Below are positions 25,340-34,305 of a stretch of DNA of 64,000 nt, one piece after another. The position numbers and the translations under genes were made by a program. Each line of letters starts with the position of its first letter. Positions within the stretch are counted from its first letter, which is position 1. The DNA comes from Thermanaerovibrio velox DSM 12556 (GTDB lineage Bacteria > Synergistota > Synergistia > Synergistales > Synergistaceae): positions 620,001 to 684,000 of the forward strand of contig NZ_CM001377.1 in the NCBI RefSeq assembly GCF_000237825.1, read 5' to 3'. A model generated the notes under the pieces. It ran no database searches, was not told the DNA's origin, and saw only the letters and a program-made list of their open reading frames with translations.

Positions 25340-25717
25340 ATGGCACGTATCGCAGGTGTGGACCTTCCCAGGGAGAAGCGGATAGAGATAGCGCTGACCT
25401 ACATTTACGGCATAGGGCTCACCACGTCCAGGAGGATCCTTGCTGCCACCGGGGTTAACCCGGACACGAGGACCAAGGACCTCACCGACGAGGAGGCCCA
25501 GCGGATAAGGAACGAGATAGAGAACAACTACAAGGTGGAAGGTGACCTTCGTCGGGAGGTGGCCATGAACATCAAGAGGTTGATGGACATTGGCTGCTAC
25601 CGGGGGCTCCGTCATCGTTTGGGCCTTCCCGTCAGGGGTCAGAGGACCAGGACCAATGCTAGGACCAGGAAGGGTCCGAAGAGGACCGTGGCGGGCAAGA
25701 AGAAGGCAGTTAAGTAG
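25340..25717 (+). CDS. rpsM: Ribosomal protein S13
   Basis: 30S head protein bridging to the 50[26 protein letters not shown] and the [20 protein letters not shown] block are diagnostic; a lysine-rich tail ends the 125-residue protein. Confidence 0.98.
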   Translation: MARIAGVDLPREKRIEIALTYIYGIGLTTSRRILAATGVNPDTRTKDLTDEEAQRIRNEIENNYKVEGDLRREVAMNIKRLMDIGCYRGLRHRLGLPVRGQRTRTNARTRKGPKRTVAGKKKAVK

Positions 25718-25744
25718 GCCTTTGATTTAGGGAGGGAAAAAGGC

Positions 25745-26137
25745 GTGGCCAAGCGTGTACAGCGTAGGAGTAAGCGCAGGGACAGGAAGCATGTGAGCTA
25801 CGGGGTGGCCCACATATATTCCACCTTCAACAACACGATAGTTACTTTGACGGATAAGCAGGGGAATGCCCTTTCGTGGGCATCTGGAGGGAACGTTGGC
25901 TTCAAGGGGACTCGTAAGTCCACTCCCTATGCGGCCCAGATGTCCGCTGCCCAGGCGGCCAAGCTGGCTCAGGAGTACGGGGTTACGGAGATCGACGTGG
26001 TGGTGAAGGGGCCTGGCCCTGGCCGGGAGTCCGCTATCCGTTCCCTGCAGGCGGCGGGTCTTCAGGTGAACCAGATAAAGGATGCCACCCCCATACCGCA
26101 CAACGGTTGCCGGCCGCCCAAGCGGCGCCGGGTGTAA
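25745..26137 (+). CDS. rpsK: Ribosomal protein S11
   Basis: 30S platform protein; 130 residues. [40 protein letters not shown] and [11 protein letters not shown] identify it. GTG start after AGGGAGGGAAAAAGGC. Confidence 0.98.
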   Translation: MAKRVQRRSKRRDRKHVSYGVAHIYSTFNNTIVTLTDKQGNALSWASGGNVGFKGTRKSTPYAAQMSAAQAAKLAQEYGVTEIDVVVKGPGPGRESAIRSLQAAGLQVNQIKDATPIPHNGCRPPKRRRV

Positions 26138-26167
26138 GTTTCGGCACTGAAGGAGGGCCTTTGCCAG

Positions 26168-26794
26168 ATGAGCAGATATACCGGTCCCGTTTGCAGGCTC
26201 TGCCGGGCGGAGGGGACGAAGCTATTTCTTAAGGGAGATCGTTGCTACACCGAGAAGTGCGCCATGGCCAGGCGTAACAGCAGGCCGGGTCAGCACGGGG
26301 CTCGGAAGGGCAAGATGAGCGAGTACGGGATACGTCTGAGGGAGAAGCAGAAGCTTCGCCGTTTCTACGGTCTCAACGAGTCCCAGTTCGCCAAGATGTA
26401 TGAGATGGCCACCAAGATGCCTGGCCAGACCGGCCACGACTTCCTGCAGCTTTTGGAGCGGCGGTTGGACAACGTGGTGTACAGGCTGGGCTTTGCGGTG
26501 AGCCGCAAGCAGGCCAGGGAGCTGGTGCGTCACGGTCATTTCCTGGTGAACGGCCGGAAGCTGGACATCCCAAGCGCCCTTCTCAAGGCGGGGGACGTGG
26601 TGTCCGTTAGGGAGAAGAGCCGTGACGTGGAGGTGTTGAAGCAGAACGCGGAGGTGGCTTCCCAGAGGGCGGTTCCCGCCTGGCTGGAGGTCAACCCGGA
26701 GGCCATGAGCGGCAGGGTGGTAAGCCTGCCCGCCCGGGATCAGATAGAGGTGCCGGTGAACGAACAGCTCGTGGTTGAGTTCTATGCCCGATAG
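26168..26794 (+). CDS. rpsD: Ribosomal protein S4, zinc type
   Basis: 16S rRNA primary binder and translational-fidelity protein; 208 residues. N-terminus has CRLCR plus CYTEKC, four cysteines that form the zinc finger kept in some S4 proteins. The S4 RNA-binding domain spans about residues 98-160 ([31 protein letters not shown]). Its end overlaps a possible early start of rpoA. Confidence 0.97.
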   Translation: MSRYTGPVCRLCRAEGTKLFLKGDRCYTEKCAMARRNSRPGQHGARKGKMSEYGIRLREKQKLRRFYGLNESQFAKMYEMATKMPGQTGHDFLQLLERRLDNVVYRLGFAVSRKQARELVRHGHFLVNGRKLDIPSALLKAGDVVSVREKSRDVEVLKQNAEVASQRAVPAWLEVNPEAMSGRVVSLPARDQIEVPVNEQLVVEFYAR

Positions 26795-26816
26795 GGCTGT
26801 GAAAGGTGGGGGAGCC

Positions 26817-27839
26817 TTGGAGCACGATCGTCACGAGATAATCGTGGAGGAAGAGTCCCCATCCCATGGCCGGGTGGTTCTGGAGCCCCTTGAGAGGGGC
26901 TACGGCACCACCCTGGGCAATGCCCTAAGGCGCGTCCTTCTCTCCTCCATCCCTGGGGCTGGGATAGTGGCGGTTCGCATAGACGGGGTTTTGCACGAGT
27001 TCAGCACCATACCGGGGGTTAGGGAGGACGTAATAGAGCTTCTGGTGAACCTTAAGCACGTTCCGGTCCGCATAAATGGTCAGTGCGGCGGGGACGTTAA
27101 GGTGCTTCGCCTGGAGGCGGAGGGTCCAAAGGTTGTCAAGGCCTCGGACATTCAGGGGGACGCGGACGTGGAGTTCGTGGACCCGGAGGCGGTGATCTGC
27201 ACTTTGGACGAAGGGCACCGGGTGTCGATGGACCTATACTTGGAGAGGGGGGTGGGTTACGCCCCGATAGACAGGCCCAGGCCGGCCTACCTGCCGGTGG
27301 ATGCTCTGTTGATCGATGCCATCTTCTCCCCCGTCAAGAGGGTTAAGTATGAGGTCCAAGACGTTAGGAGCGGCCAGAGGACCGACTATGACCGGTTGGT
27401 GCTGGAGGTTTGGACCAACGGGGCGGTGAGTTTCAAGGATGCGGTGGCGGAGGCGTCTTCCATCCTGTCCGGTTACTTCCGCGGCCTCTCCACGTTCCTG
27501 TGGGGGCAGAGCAGTGCCGTGAGCGCCGCTGATGAGGATTTCTTCGAGGAGGAGACCGGCGAGGAGGAGTCTTCTGCGGCCTCTTCCGAGGACTCCATCC
27601 TCATGAGGCCGATCAAGGATCTTGAGCTCTCGGTGAGGAGTGAGAACTGCCTTCTGAGGGGCGGGATTCACTTAATCGGTGATCTGGTGGGTCGGCCTCG
27701 GGAGGAGTTGCTTAAGATAAGGAACCTTGGAAAGATCTCCCTTAGGGAGATAGAGGAGAAGCTTGGGAAGTTCGGTTTGAGCCTTGGCGGGGAGGTCCCT
27801 GCCGACGACGAGGTGCAGGCCGAGGATTTTCCATCCTGA
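26817..27839 (+). CDS. rpoA: RNA polymerase subunit alpha
   Basis: Assembles RNA polymerase through its N-domain and contacts UP elements and activators through its C-domain. [28 protein letters not shown] is near the N-terminus; an acidic linker ([10 protein letters not shown]) leads to the alphaCTD with [16 protein letters not shown] and [19 protein letters not shown]. Start uncertain: TTG 26817 has GGTGGGGGAG just upstream; GTG 26799 and ATG 26784 (overlapping rpsD) are also possible and would add 6 or 11 residues. Confidence 0.95.
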   Translation: MEHDRHEIIVEEESPSHGRVVLEPLERGYGTTLGNALRRVLLSSIPGAGIVAVRIDGVLHEFSTIPGVREDVIELLVNLKHVPVRINGQCGGDVKVLRLEAEGPKVVKASDIQGDADVEFVDPEAVICTLDEGHRVSMDLYLERGVGYAPIDRPRPAYLPVDALLIDAIFSPVKRVKYEVQDVRSGQRTDYDRLVLEVWTNGAVSFKDAVAEASSILSGYFRGLSTFLWGQSSAVSAADEDFFEEETGEEESSAASSEDSILMRPIKDLELSVRSENCLLRGGIHLIGDLVGRPREELLKIRNLGKISLREIEEKLGKFGLSLGGEVPADDEVQAEDFPS

Positions 27840-27865
27840 AGATCCTGAAGGAGGAATAGTATCCA

Positions 27866-28219
27866 ATGAGACATCGCATGAGCATGCGCCGTCTGGGCCG
27901 TTATGGTTCCCATCGGCGCGCCATGTTGGGCAACATGGCGGCCAGCCTTTTCCTGGAGGGCCGGATAGAGACCACCGTGACCAGGGCTAAGGAGCTTCGC
28001 CGGGTGGCGGAGAGATTGATAACCAAGGCCAAGTCCGGCACGCTGGCGGATAGGCGTCTTGTGATAGCCCGGATGCCCCACAAGGCGGCGGTGCTGAGGC
28101 TCTTTAACGACATAGCGCCGAAGTTTGCCAACCGTCCCGGCGGTTACACCAGGATAGTGAAGCTTGGTCACCGCGCCGGGGACGCCTCTCCCATGGCTGT
28201 GATAGAGCTGGTGGATTAA
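27866..28219 (+). CDS. rplQ: Ribosomal protein L17
   Basis: 50S protein at the tunnel exit; 117 residues. [42 protein letters not shown] and the [20 protein letters not shown] end are diagnostic. AAGGAGGAATAGTATCCA precedes the ATG. Last ribosomal gene of the block; the ECF genes follow after 9 bases. Confidence 0.98.
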   Translation: MRHRMSMRRLGRYGSHRRAMLGNMAASLFLEGRIETTVTRAKELRRVAERLITKAKSGTLADRRLVIARMPHKAAVLRLFNDIAPKFANRPGGYTRIVKLGHRAGDASPMAVIELVD

Positions 28220-28228
28220 CCGGTAGGT

Positions 28229-29062
28229 ATGAGTTTTGCACTAGGGGCGGCGTGCTCGTTCCGAGGGGTCGGGTACGCCTATCCCGGATCCTCGGTCCCC
28301 GCCTTGGAGGACCTGACCTTCTCGGTAGGAGAGGGAGAGTGGGTGGCCCTCTTGGGGGCCAACGGTTCCGGGAAGTCTACGGTGGCCCGGATTTGCAACG
28401 CCCTGCTGATTCCTACGCAGGGCGATTGTTCTGTTTTTGGGCTCAGCACGTCTGACCCGGCCAACGCCTTTGCCATAAGGTCAATGGTGGGGTTGGTGTT
28501 CCAGAACCCGGATAATCAGATAGTTGCCTCCGTGGTGGAGGAGGACGTGGCCTTTGGGCCCGAGAACCTGGGGTTGCCTCCCCAGGAGATAGAGGCCAGG
28601 GTGAGAGGGGCCCTTGAGGCGGTTGGTCTCTGGGACCGTAGGAGGTCCGCCACCTATGCCCTTTCCGGGGGGCAGAAGCAGCGTCTAGCCCTTGCGGGGG
28701 CTTTAGCGATGAATCCCAGGATGTTGGTATTGGACGAGGCCACGGCGATGATAGACCCCCTTGGCAGGAGGAAATTCGTGTCCCTTATAGGGGAGCTTAA
28801 GCGCAGCGGCAAGGCGATCCTGCAGATAACCCACAGGCTTGAGGAGATAGTGGGAGCTGACAGGGTGTTGGTCCTCAAGGGGGGACGTAAGGTGTTTGAG
28901 GGTACCCCGCGGGAGCTCTTCTCCTCAAGGAAGGAGCTTGGGTCTCTGGGGCTGGGGGTGCCTCCGCTGGTGGAGCTCCGGCAGGAGCTGGTTGAAAGGG
29001 GGCTTGTATCCCCGCAGGTGTCCCCCACCGTTGAGGCCCTGGCGGGGGAGATATGTCCATAG
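28229..29062 (+). CDS. ecfA1: ECF transporter ATPase A1
   Basis: One of two ATPases that power energy-coupling-factor vitamin/metal uptake. Walker A GANGSGKST (about residues 44-52), Q-loop VFQNPDNQIVASVVEEDVAF, signature LSGGQKQR, Walker B MLVLDEATAMIDP and a switch histidine in QITHRLEEI. 277 residues. The rplQ-ecfA1-ecfA2-ecfT-truA order is that of many Firmicutes. No substrate-binding S component lies nearby, so this is a shared (group II) module. Confidence 0.95.
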   Translation: MSFALGAACSFRGVGYAYPGSSVPALEDLTFSVGEGEWVALLGANGSGKSTVARICNALLIPTQGDCSVFGLSTSDPANAFAIRSMVGLVFQNPDNQIVASVVEEDVAFGPENLGLPPQEIEARVRGALEAVGLWDRRRSATYALSGGQKQRLALAGALAMNPRMLVLDEATAMIDPLGRRKFVSLIGELKRSGKAILQITHRLEEIVGADRVLVLKGGRKVFEGTPRELFSSRKELGSLGLGVPPLVELRQELVERGLVSPQVSPTVEALAGEICP

Positions 29063-29892
29063 AGGTCTTCGATCTGCATCATACATATCACAAGGGCACC
29101 CCCTTGGAGTTTGAGTCCCTCAAGGGGGTGTCCTTCCAGTTGTCCCCCGGGGAGTGGATATCCGTGGTGGGACATACCGGGAGCGGTAAGTCCACCTTGG
29201 CACAGCACCTCAACGGTCTTATACAGCCCCAGCGCGGGAGGGTTGAGGTGGATGGGCTTAGCACCGGGGGGTCCAAGCGAGACCTCCGGGAGGTTCGTCG
29301 CAGGGTGGGATTGGTCTTTCAGTTCCCGGAGCAGCAGCTCTTTGCCGATACGGTTTACGAGGAGATAGCCTTTGGACCCAGGAACTGGGGTTTCTCCGAT
29401 GAAGAGGTTCGGAGGTCGGTGGAGGATGCGGTTGAGGCTGTTGGGCTGGACGGTTCCCTTCTGGACCGAAACCCCATGGCGTTGTCCGGTGGTCAGAGGC
29501 GCCGGGTGGCCATAGGGTCCGTCATATCCTCCAATCCCCGTTATTTGGTGCTGGACGAGCCCACCGCGGGGCTTGATGCGAAGGGAGTGGAGGAGCTTTT
29601 GGTCCTGCTGGGGCGTCTCCGGGAAAAGGGGATCGGCATATGCCACATAACCCATGACCTGGAGATGGCGCTGGAGCACAGCTCCAGGATCTTGGTCTTG
29701 TCCAAGGGGGAGGTCGTGTTTTGGGGGACCCCTCAGGAGGCGGCGGGGTTTTTGTCCGAGCGGTCCGTTGATGGCTTGGTCCTGCCGGAGGTCTTGGAGC
29801 TATGCTCGAGGTTGAGGGCCCGGGGGTTTAATGTCCCGTTGACATGGGATCCCGGCAGGCTCTCAAGGGCCATAGAGGAGATGAGGTCATGA
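29053..29892 (+). CDS. ecfA2: ECF transporter ATPase A2
   Basis: Partner ATPase of EcfA1. Walker A GHTGSGKST, VFQFPEQQLFADTVYEEIAFGP, signature LSGGQRRR, Walker B YLVLDEPTAGLD and ITHDLEMAL. 279 residues; starts 10 bases inside the ecfA1 end and overlaps ecfT by 4 bases. Confidence 0.95.
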   Translation: MSIEVFDLHHTYHKGTPLEFESLKGVSFQLSPGEWISVVGHTGSGKSTLAQHLNGLIQPQRGRVEVDGLSTGGSKRDLREVRRRVGLVFQFPEQQLFADTVYEEIAFGPRNWGFSDEEVRRSVEDAVEAVGLDGSLLDRNPMALSGGQRRRVAIGSVISSNPRYLVLDEPTAGLDAKGVEELLVLLGRLREKGIGICHITHDLEMALEHSSRILVLSKGEVVFWGTPQEAAGFLSERSVDGLVLPEVLELCSRLRARGFNVPLTWDPGRLSRAIEEMRS

Positions 29893-30699
29893 GTTTCGTC
29901 GATAAGATAGCCTTGGGGCAGTATGTGCCTTGCGAGTCCCCGGTGCACTCCCTGGATCCAAGGGTCAAGATCCTGTCAACCTTGATCCTGCTCTTCTCCC
30001 TTTTCGGCGTCAAGGATCCCGTTTTCTTCGCCGGTTGGGCCCTCCTCCTGGCGGGGATAGTGGTCTTATCCAGGATCAGCTTCTCGATGGTGTTGAGATC
30101 CGTTAGGCCCGTGCTTTGGCTTCTCCTGTTCACCGTGGTGCTTCATGTTTTTTTTACCCCCGGCGAGGCGATTTTCACTTTCCATTGGATAAAGGTCAGC
30201 CGGGAGGGGTTACACATGGCGTCCCTCATGGGGGTAAGGTTGCTTCTGTTGGTGGCCTTTGCGGGGCTTCTCACCCTTACCACCAGTCCCATGGAGTTGG
30301 CGGATGGCATGGAGCGTTTGATGTCTCCGTTTGGCAGATTGGGTTTCCCGGCCCACGAGATGGCCATGATGATGACCATAGCTTTGCGGTTCATACCCAC
30401 CCTTTTGGAGGAGACCGACAGGATACTAAAGGCCCAGGTGTCCAGGGGTGCGGATCTTGAGGGGGGGAGCATAGTAAGGCGTCTTAGGGCCTTTGTGCCT
30501 GTCCTGGTGCCGCTGTTCATCATAGTGTTCCAGCGGGCGGAGGACCTGGCTTTGGCCATGGAGTCCCGGTGTTACGGTGGGGGGGCGCGGCAGGACCCGG
30601 ATGAGACCTCTTCGCTGGAGGGTGAGGGATACCGTTGCCCTTGGGGCGGTGGTCTTGTTATCGTTTGGCCTTTTGGCGATGGAGCGGGTGATTCGGTGA
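29889..30699 (+). CDS. ecfT: ECF transporter membrane subunit T, frameshifted
   Basis: Membrane scaffold linking the two ATPases to S components. From ATG 29889 (overlapping the ecfA2 stop as ATGA) the frame encodes YVPCESPVHSLDPRVKIL, several hydrophobic segments and the coupling helix motifs (ADLEGG, ESRCYGGG). At G7 (30579-30585) the expected ending GRTRMRPLRWRVRDTVALG... LLAMERVIR moves to the +1 frame and stops at TGA 30697-30699. As written the frame runs on into truA, giving a 523-residue artificial-looking fusion. Restored length about 269. Confidence 0.9.
30579..30585 (+). repeat. G7 homopolymer at the ecfT frameshift
   Basis: Seven consecutive G at the codons for YGGG of EcfT. Six would restore the reading frame. 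Either an assembly indel or a slippage site. Confidence 0.8.
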
Positions 30700-31457
30700 C
30701 GTTTCGTTACGTGGCGGAGGTTTCCTACGACGGGGGGGCCTTTTTCGGTTTTCAGCGTCAGAACGGCCTCATTACCGTTCAGGGGGCCCTGGAGGATGCC
30801 CTTTCGGTGCTGGCCAAAGGGGACGTGCGCTGCGTTGGTGCGGGTCGTACCGACCGGGGGGTTCATGCGAGGGGACAGGTGGTACACTTTGACATGCCCT
30901 CCCGCTGGGACCCGCGGAGGCTTAGGTTGGCCATCAAGGGATCATTGCCGCCGGGGATTGAGGTGATCCGGGTTGCCGAAGCCCCCCCGGGGTTTCATGC
31001 CCGTTATGGGGCGGTCTTTCGGGAGTATAGGTACTTCGTGTGGAACGCCCCTTGGCGTTATCCCCACCTTGGGGGTGTTACGTGGCACGTCAGGAGGCCC
31101 TTGGACCACCGGCGTCTTAGCGGGCTTGCGGGTTTTCTGGTAGGGGAGAGGGATTTTGGGGCCTTCTGCAGGTCCGCGGACAGGCGGGACAACACGGTTC
31201 GGCACATGATGAGGGCCTCGGTTAGGAGGAAGGGGCCGCTGCTTGTGTTCACCTTTAGGGCGGACGGTTTTCTGACCAACATGGTTCGCATACTGGTGGG
31301 CACCATGGTCGAGGTTGAGTCGGGTACGATGTCAGAGGGCGAGTTCGTTGGTCTGCTTGGCGGGGGGGACAGGTCCATGTCCGGCAGGACCGCTCCGCCG
31401 GAGGGGTTGTTCTTTTGGCGGGTTCATTACGACCCATCCCCTTGGTCATGCGGTTGA
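30696..31457 (+). CDS. truA: tRNA pseudouridine synthase A
   Basis: Isomerises uridines 38-40 of tRNA anticodon arms. GTG start within the ecfT stop (GTGA) gives MTFRYVAEVSYDGGAFFGFQRQ, the usual TruA N-terminus. Catalytic Asp in GAGRTDRGVHARGQV; the C-terminal FLTNMVRILVGTMVEV block is present. 253 residues. It is in the same frame as the first part of ecfT, which is why the two merge in a raw translation. Confidence 0.95.
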   Translation: MTFRYVAEVSYDGGAFFGFQRQNGLITVQGALEDALSVLAKGDVRCVGAGRTDRGVHARGQVVHFDMPSRWDPRRLRLAIKGSLPPGIEVIRVAEAPPGFHARYGAVFREYRYFVWNAPWRYPHLGGVTWHVRRPLDHRRLSGLAGFLVGERDFGAFCRSADRRDNTVRHMMRASVRRKGPLLVFTFRADGFLTNMVRILVGTMVEVESGTMSEGEFVGLLGGGDRSMSGRTAPPEGLFFWRVHYDPSPWSCG

Positions 31458-31483
31458 GGTGGTGCCCCTGTAGGGGATAAAAT
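31454..31483 (+). promoter_or_regulatory. Possible promoter for mbl/flagellar genes
   Basis: TTGAGG (31454-31459), 18 bases, TAAAAT (31478-31483), at the end of truA and ahead of an 80-base leader. The leader also has CCCCTTCGCGGGG and GCCCCATGGGGGC hairpin-forming stretches. Confidence 0.4.
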
Positions 31484-31564
31484 ACGCTACGGTTCTCTTC
31501 TGCCCCTTCGCGGGGTTCTGAGGCAATAAAAGAGCCCCATGGGGGCGTTAAGGAGGAATCCTTC

Positions 31565-32599
31565 GTGTGGGGAAAGGATATAGGAATTGACCTCGGCACC
31601 GCCACGGTGATCATATTCATAAGGGATAAGGGCGTGGTCTTGAGGGAGCCGTCGGTGGTAGCCATGGATCAGAACAACGGTCGTATCTTGGCGGTTGGTG
31701 AGGATGCCAAGCAGATGCTTGGCAGGACCCCTGGCAACGTGGTGGCGGTTAGGCCCCTTCGGGACGGGGTTATAGCGGACTACACCATGACTGAGGTCAT
31801 GTTGAGGCAGTTCATAAAGAAGGTCACCTCTGGCTTCGAGCGTTTGGTGAGGCACCGGGTTATGATATGCGTTCCCTCCGGTGCCACCGACGTGGAGAGG
31901 CGGGCGGTTTTGGAGGCCGCCATAGAGGTGGGGGCCAAGGAGGCCTATCTGATAGAGGAGCCCATGGCGGCGGCCATAGGGGCTGGGTTGGACATAGCGG
32001 AGCCCAGGGGCAACATGGTGGTGGACATAGGCGGCGGAACCACCGACATAGCGGTGATATCGCTTGGAGGCATAGTGGTGGCGGAGTCCCTCCGGGTTGG
32101 GGGAGACAAGTTCGATGAGGGCATATCCCGGTACGTCAGGAAGCAGTTCAACCTGGCCATAGGGGAGCAGACCGCGGAGGACCTGAAGATAAGCATAGGC
32201 ACCTGTTATCCCCAGGGTGAGGAGATGTCCATGGAGATTAGGGGCAGGGACCTCATCCAGGGGCTTCCGAGGCAGATAAGGATAACCAGCTCCGATGTGG
32301 CCAAGGCCATAGAGGAGTCGGTGAACGCCATAGTTGGTGGGATAAGGCGGGTTCTTGAGCTAACGCCCCCGGAGTTGGCTGCCGATATAATAGACAGGGG
32401 TATAATCCTGACCGGTGGTGGCGCTCTTCTGCGGGGTCTTCCCCAGTTGGTCACGGAGCAGACGGAGATAAACACCATCGTGGCGGATCATCCTTTGGAG
32501 TGTGTGGCGTTGGGGACTGGCAAGGCCCTTTTGGAGCTGGACAAGCTCAAGGAATCGGGCACGGTGTTGTCCGCGTTCCGGAGGGGAAGGCGGAGGTAG
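31565..32599 (+). CDS. mbl: MreB/Mbl-family actin-like cell-shape protein
   Basis: Bacterial actin that guides lateral wall synthesis. 344 residues. GIDLGTATVIIFIRDKGVVL phosphate-1 loop, MICVPSGATDVERRAV, phosphate-2 loop VDIGGGTTDIAVISLGG and LTGGGALLRGL (adenosine region). GTG start with AAGGAGG 8 bases upstream. Followed directly by two rod genes, which is the mbl-flhO-flhP order of Bacillus subtilis; whether it is called MreB or Mbl cannot be settled without a tree. Confidence 0.92.
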   Translation: MWGKDIGIDLGTATVIIFIRDKGVVLREPSVVAMDQNNGRILAVGEDAKQMLGRTPGNVVAVRPLRDGVIADYTMTEVMLRQFIKKVTSGFERLVRHRVMICVPSGATDVERRAVLEAAIEVGAKEAYLIEEPMAAAIGAGLDIAEPRGNMVVDIGGGTTDIAVISLGGIVVAESLRVGGDKFDEGISRYVRKQFNLAIGEQTAEDLKISIGTCYPQGEEMSMEIRGRDLIQGLPRQIRITSSDVAKAIEESVNAIVGGIRRVLELTPPELAADIIDRGIILTGGGALLRGLPQLVTEQTEINTIVADHPLECVALGTGKALLELDKLKESGTVLSAFRRGRRR

Positions 32600-32693
32600 G
32601 TTTTCCGGTGGCCCCGCGGGGAGGGACGTTATACTCTTAAGGAGTGTTTAGCGGTTCTTGTTGCCCTTGGAGGATCTGCCCTAGCTAGGAGGG

Positions 32694-33494
32694 ATGGAGC
32701 TCGTGTTCAGGGGGATATATGCGGGTACGTCCGCCATGTTGGTTCAGGAGAAGATGCTGGACGTGGTGGGCAACAACCTTGCCAACGTTGATACGTCTGG
32801 ATTCCGGGCCAGGATAGGGGTTAACAAGTCCTTCCCGGAGGAGCTGATGGACCGGATAGAGAAGGTGATGGACCCGGTTCTGAAGGAGTCCTTTGTGCCG
32901 GGTGGGAGGATAACCATAGGGGATCTGTCCTTGGCGAACGTTCTTCACGAGACCGCCATGAGGACCGCTAAGGGTGCTTTTGAGAGGACCGGATCGGTCT
33001 TCGATTTGGCCATAGATGGGGATGGGTTCTTCGTGGTGCAGGACGGAACGGGCAATACGTTCTACACTAGGTCCGGGCACTTTCAAAGGAACGATCAGGG
33101 GCAGTTGGTCACCCATGATGGCATGTTGGTCATGGGTGATGGGGGGCCCATAGAGATAGGCGAGGGAGTTGACGTTCACATAGGTGACGACGGACAGGTC
33201 TTCGTTGACGGGGAGGCCCAGGGTAGGATAAGGGTTGTTCGGTTTGCCACCCCTTCGAGGCTTAGGCATGAGGGGAAATCCCTGCTTTCCGAGACCCAGT
33301 ACTCCGGAGCTCCTGAGGACGTAGAGGACGTGAAGCTGGCGGTGGGGTTCCTTGAGAGGTCCAACGTCAACGTGGTTGAGGAGATGACCAAGATGATAGA
33401 GGCCAACAGGGCCTACGAGGCGGCGGCCAAGACGGTGACGATACAGGACGAGCTGTCCTCTCGGCTGTCCAACTCCTTCGGCAGGCCCAGTTAA
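32694..33494 (+). CDS. flgF: Flagellar rod protein FlgF (FlhO-like)
   Basis: Proximal-rod subunit in the periplasm. 266 residues. N-terminal heptad region with MLDVVGNNLANVDTSGFRA, the central DLAIDGDGFFVVQDG and the C-terminal NVNVVEEMTKMIEANRAYEA helix are the family's terminal signatures. TAGGAGGG precedes the ATG. No cleavable signal is expected, since rod proteins use the flagellar export apparatus. Confidence 0.92.
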   Translation: MELVFRGIYAGTSAMLVQEKMLDVVGNNLANVDTSGFRARIGVNKSFPEELMDRIEKVMDPVLKESFVPGGRITIGDLSLANVLHETAMRTAKGAFERTGSVFDLAIDGDGFFVVQDGTGNTFYTRSGHFQRNDQGQLVTHDGMLVMGDGGPIEIGEGVDVHIGDDGQVFVDGEAQGRIRVVRFATPSRLRHEGKSLLSETQYSGAPEDVEDVKLAVGFLERSNVNVVEEMTKMIEANRAYEAAAKTVTIQDELSSRLSNSFGRPS

Positions 33495-33509
33495 AGGAGG
33501 TAGAGAGGG

Positions 33510-34298
33510 ATGATACGTTCCCTTTGGTCCGGTGCCACCGGCATGATAGCCCAGCAGACCAACCTGGACGTGGTGAGCCATAACCTGGCTAACGTCAACA
33601 CCTCGGGGTTTAAGAAGCTTCGGGCGGATTTTCAGGACCTCATGTATCAGATAGATCGTGAGCCCGGGGCGCCGGTGGAGCCCGCGTCTATGATACCCAA
33701 GGGCATTCAGGTGGGGTTGGGTTCCCGGGTGGCGGGTACCAGCAGGATAATGGGGCAGGGGAACATGCAGGTGACTGGTAATCCCACCGATGTGGCCATA
33801 GAGGGGGACGGGTTTTTCCAGGTCACCATGCCGGACGGCACCGTGGCTTACACCCGGGATGGGTCTTGGCGTATCGACGGCAACGGCCAGATAGTCACCG
33901 CTGACGGTTACCTTTTAGAGCCTGCGGTGACGGTTCCCAACAACGCCAAGGAGATAATAATAAGCCCCACTGGTCAGGTATCGGTGCTGCTTCCGGGGGA
34001 TCCCAACCCTCAGGAGATAGGGCAGATTCAGCTTGCTCGCTTCGTGAACCCCGGCGGTTTGAAGGCCCTGGGGAAGAACCTGTTCATAGAGACCCCTGCG
34101 AGCGGGGCTCCGATAGTTGGGAACCCCGGGGAGGAAGGGTTAGGCAACACGATCCAGAGGACCTTGGAGATGGCCAACGTTCAGGTGGTGGAGGAGATGG
34201 TGAACATGATAGTGGCCCAGCGGGCATATGAGGCCAACTCCAAGACCATATCCACCGCGGACGAGCTTTTGAGGATAGCGAACAACTTGAGGCGGTAG
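33510..34298 (+). CDS. flgG: Flagellar distal-rod protein FlgG
   Basis: Main subunit of the distal rod (drive shaft). 262 residues, typical. MIRSLWSGATGMIAQQTNLD, SHNLANVNTSGFKK, DVAIEGDGFFQV and EMVNMIVAQRAYEANSKTI are hallmark segments. AAAGGAGGTAGAGAGG lies upstream, 15 bases after flgF. Confidence 0.95.
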   Translation: MIRSLWSGATGMIAQQTNLDVVSHNLANVNTSGFKKLRADFQDLMYQIDREPGAPVEPASMIPKGIQVGLGSRVAGTSRIMGQGNMQVTGNPTDVAIEGDGFFQVTMPDGTVAYTRDGSWRIDGNGQIVTADGYLLEPAVTVPNNAKEIIISPTGQVSVLLPGDPNPQEIGQIQLARFVNPGGLKALGKNLFIETPASGAPIVGNPGEEGLGNTIQRTLEMANVQVVEEMVNMIVAQRAYEANSKTISTADELLRIANNLRR

Positions 34299-34305
34299 CT
34301 TTGAT

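Noticed and set aside
29889-31457. A genuine two-domain EcfT-TruA protein
   Set aside because: The normal EcfT C-terminus and stop are present in the next frame and overlap the TruA start precisely, so two separate genes are more likely.
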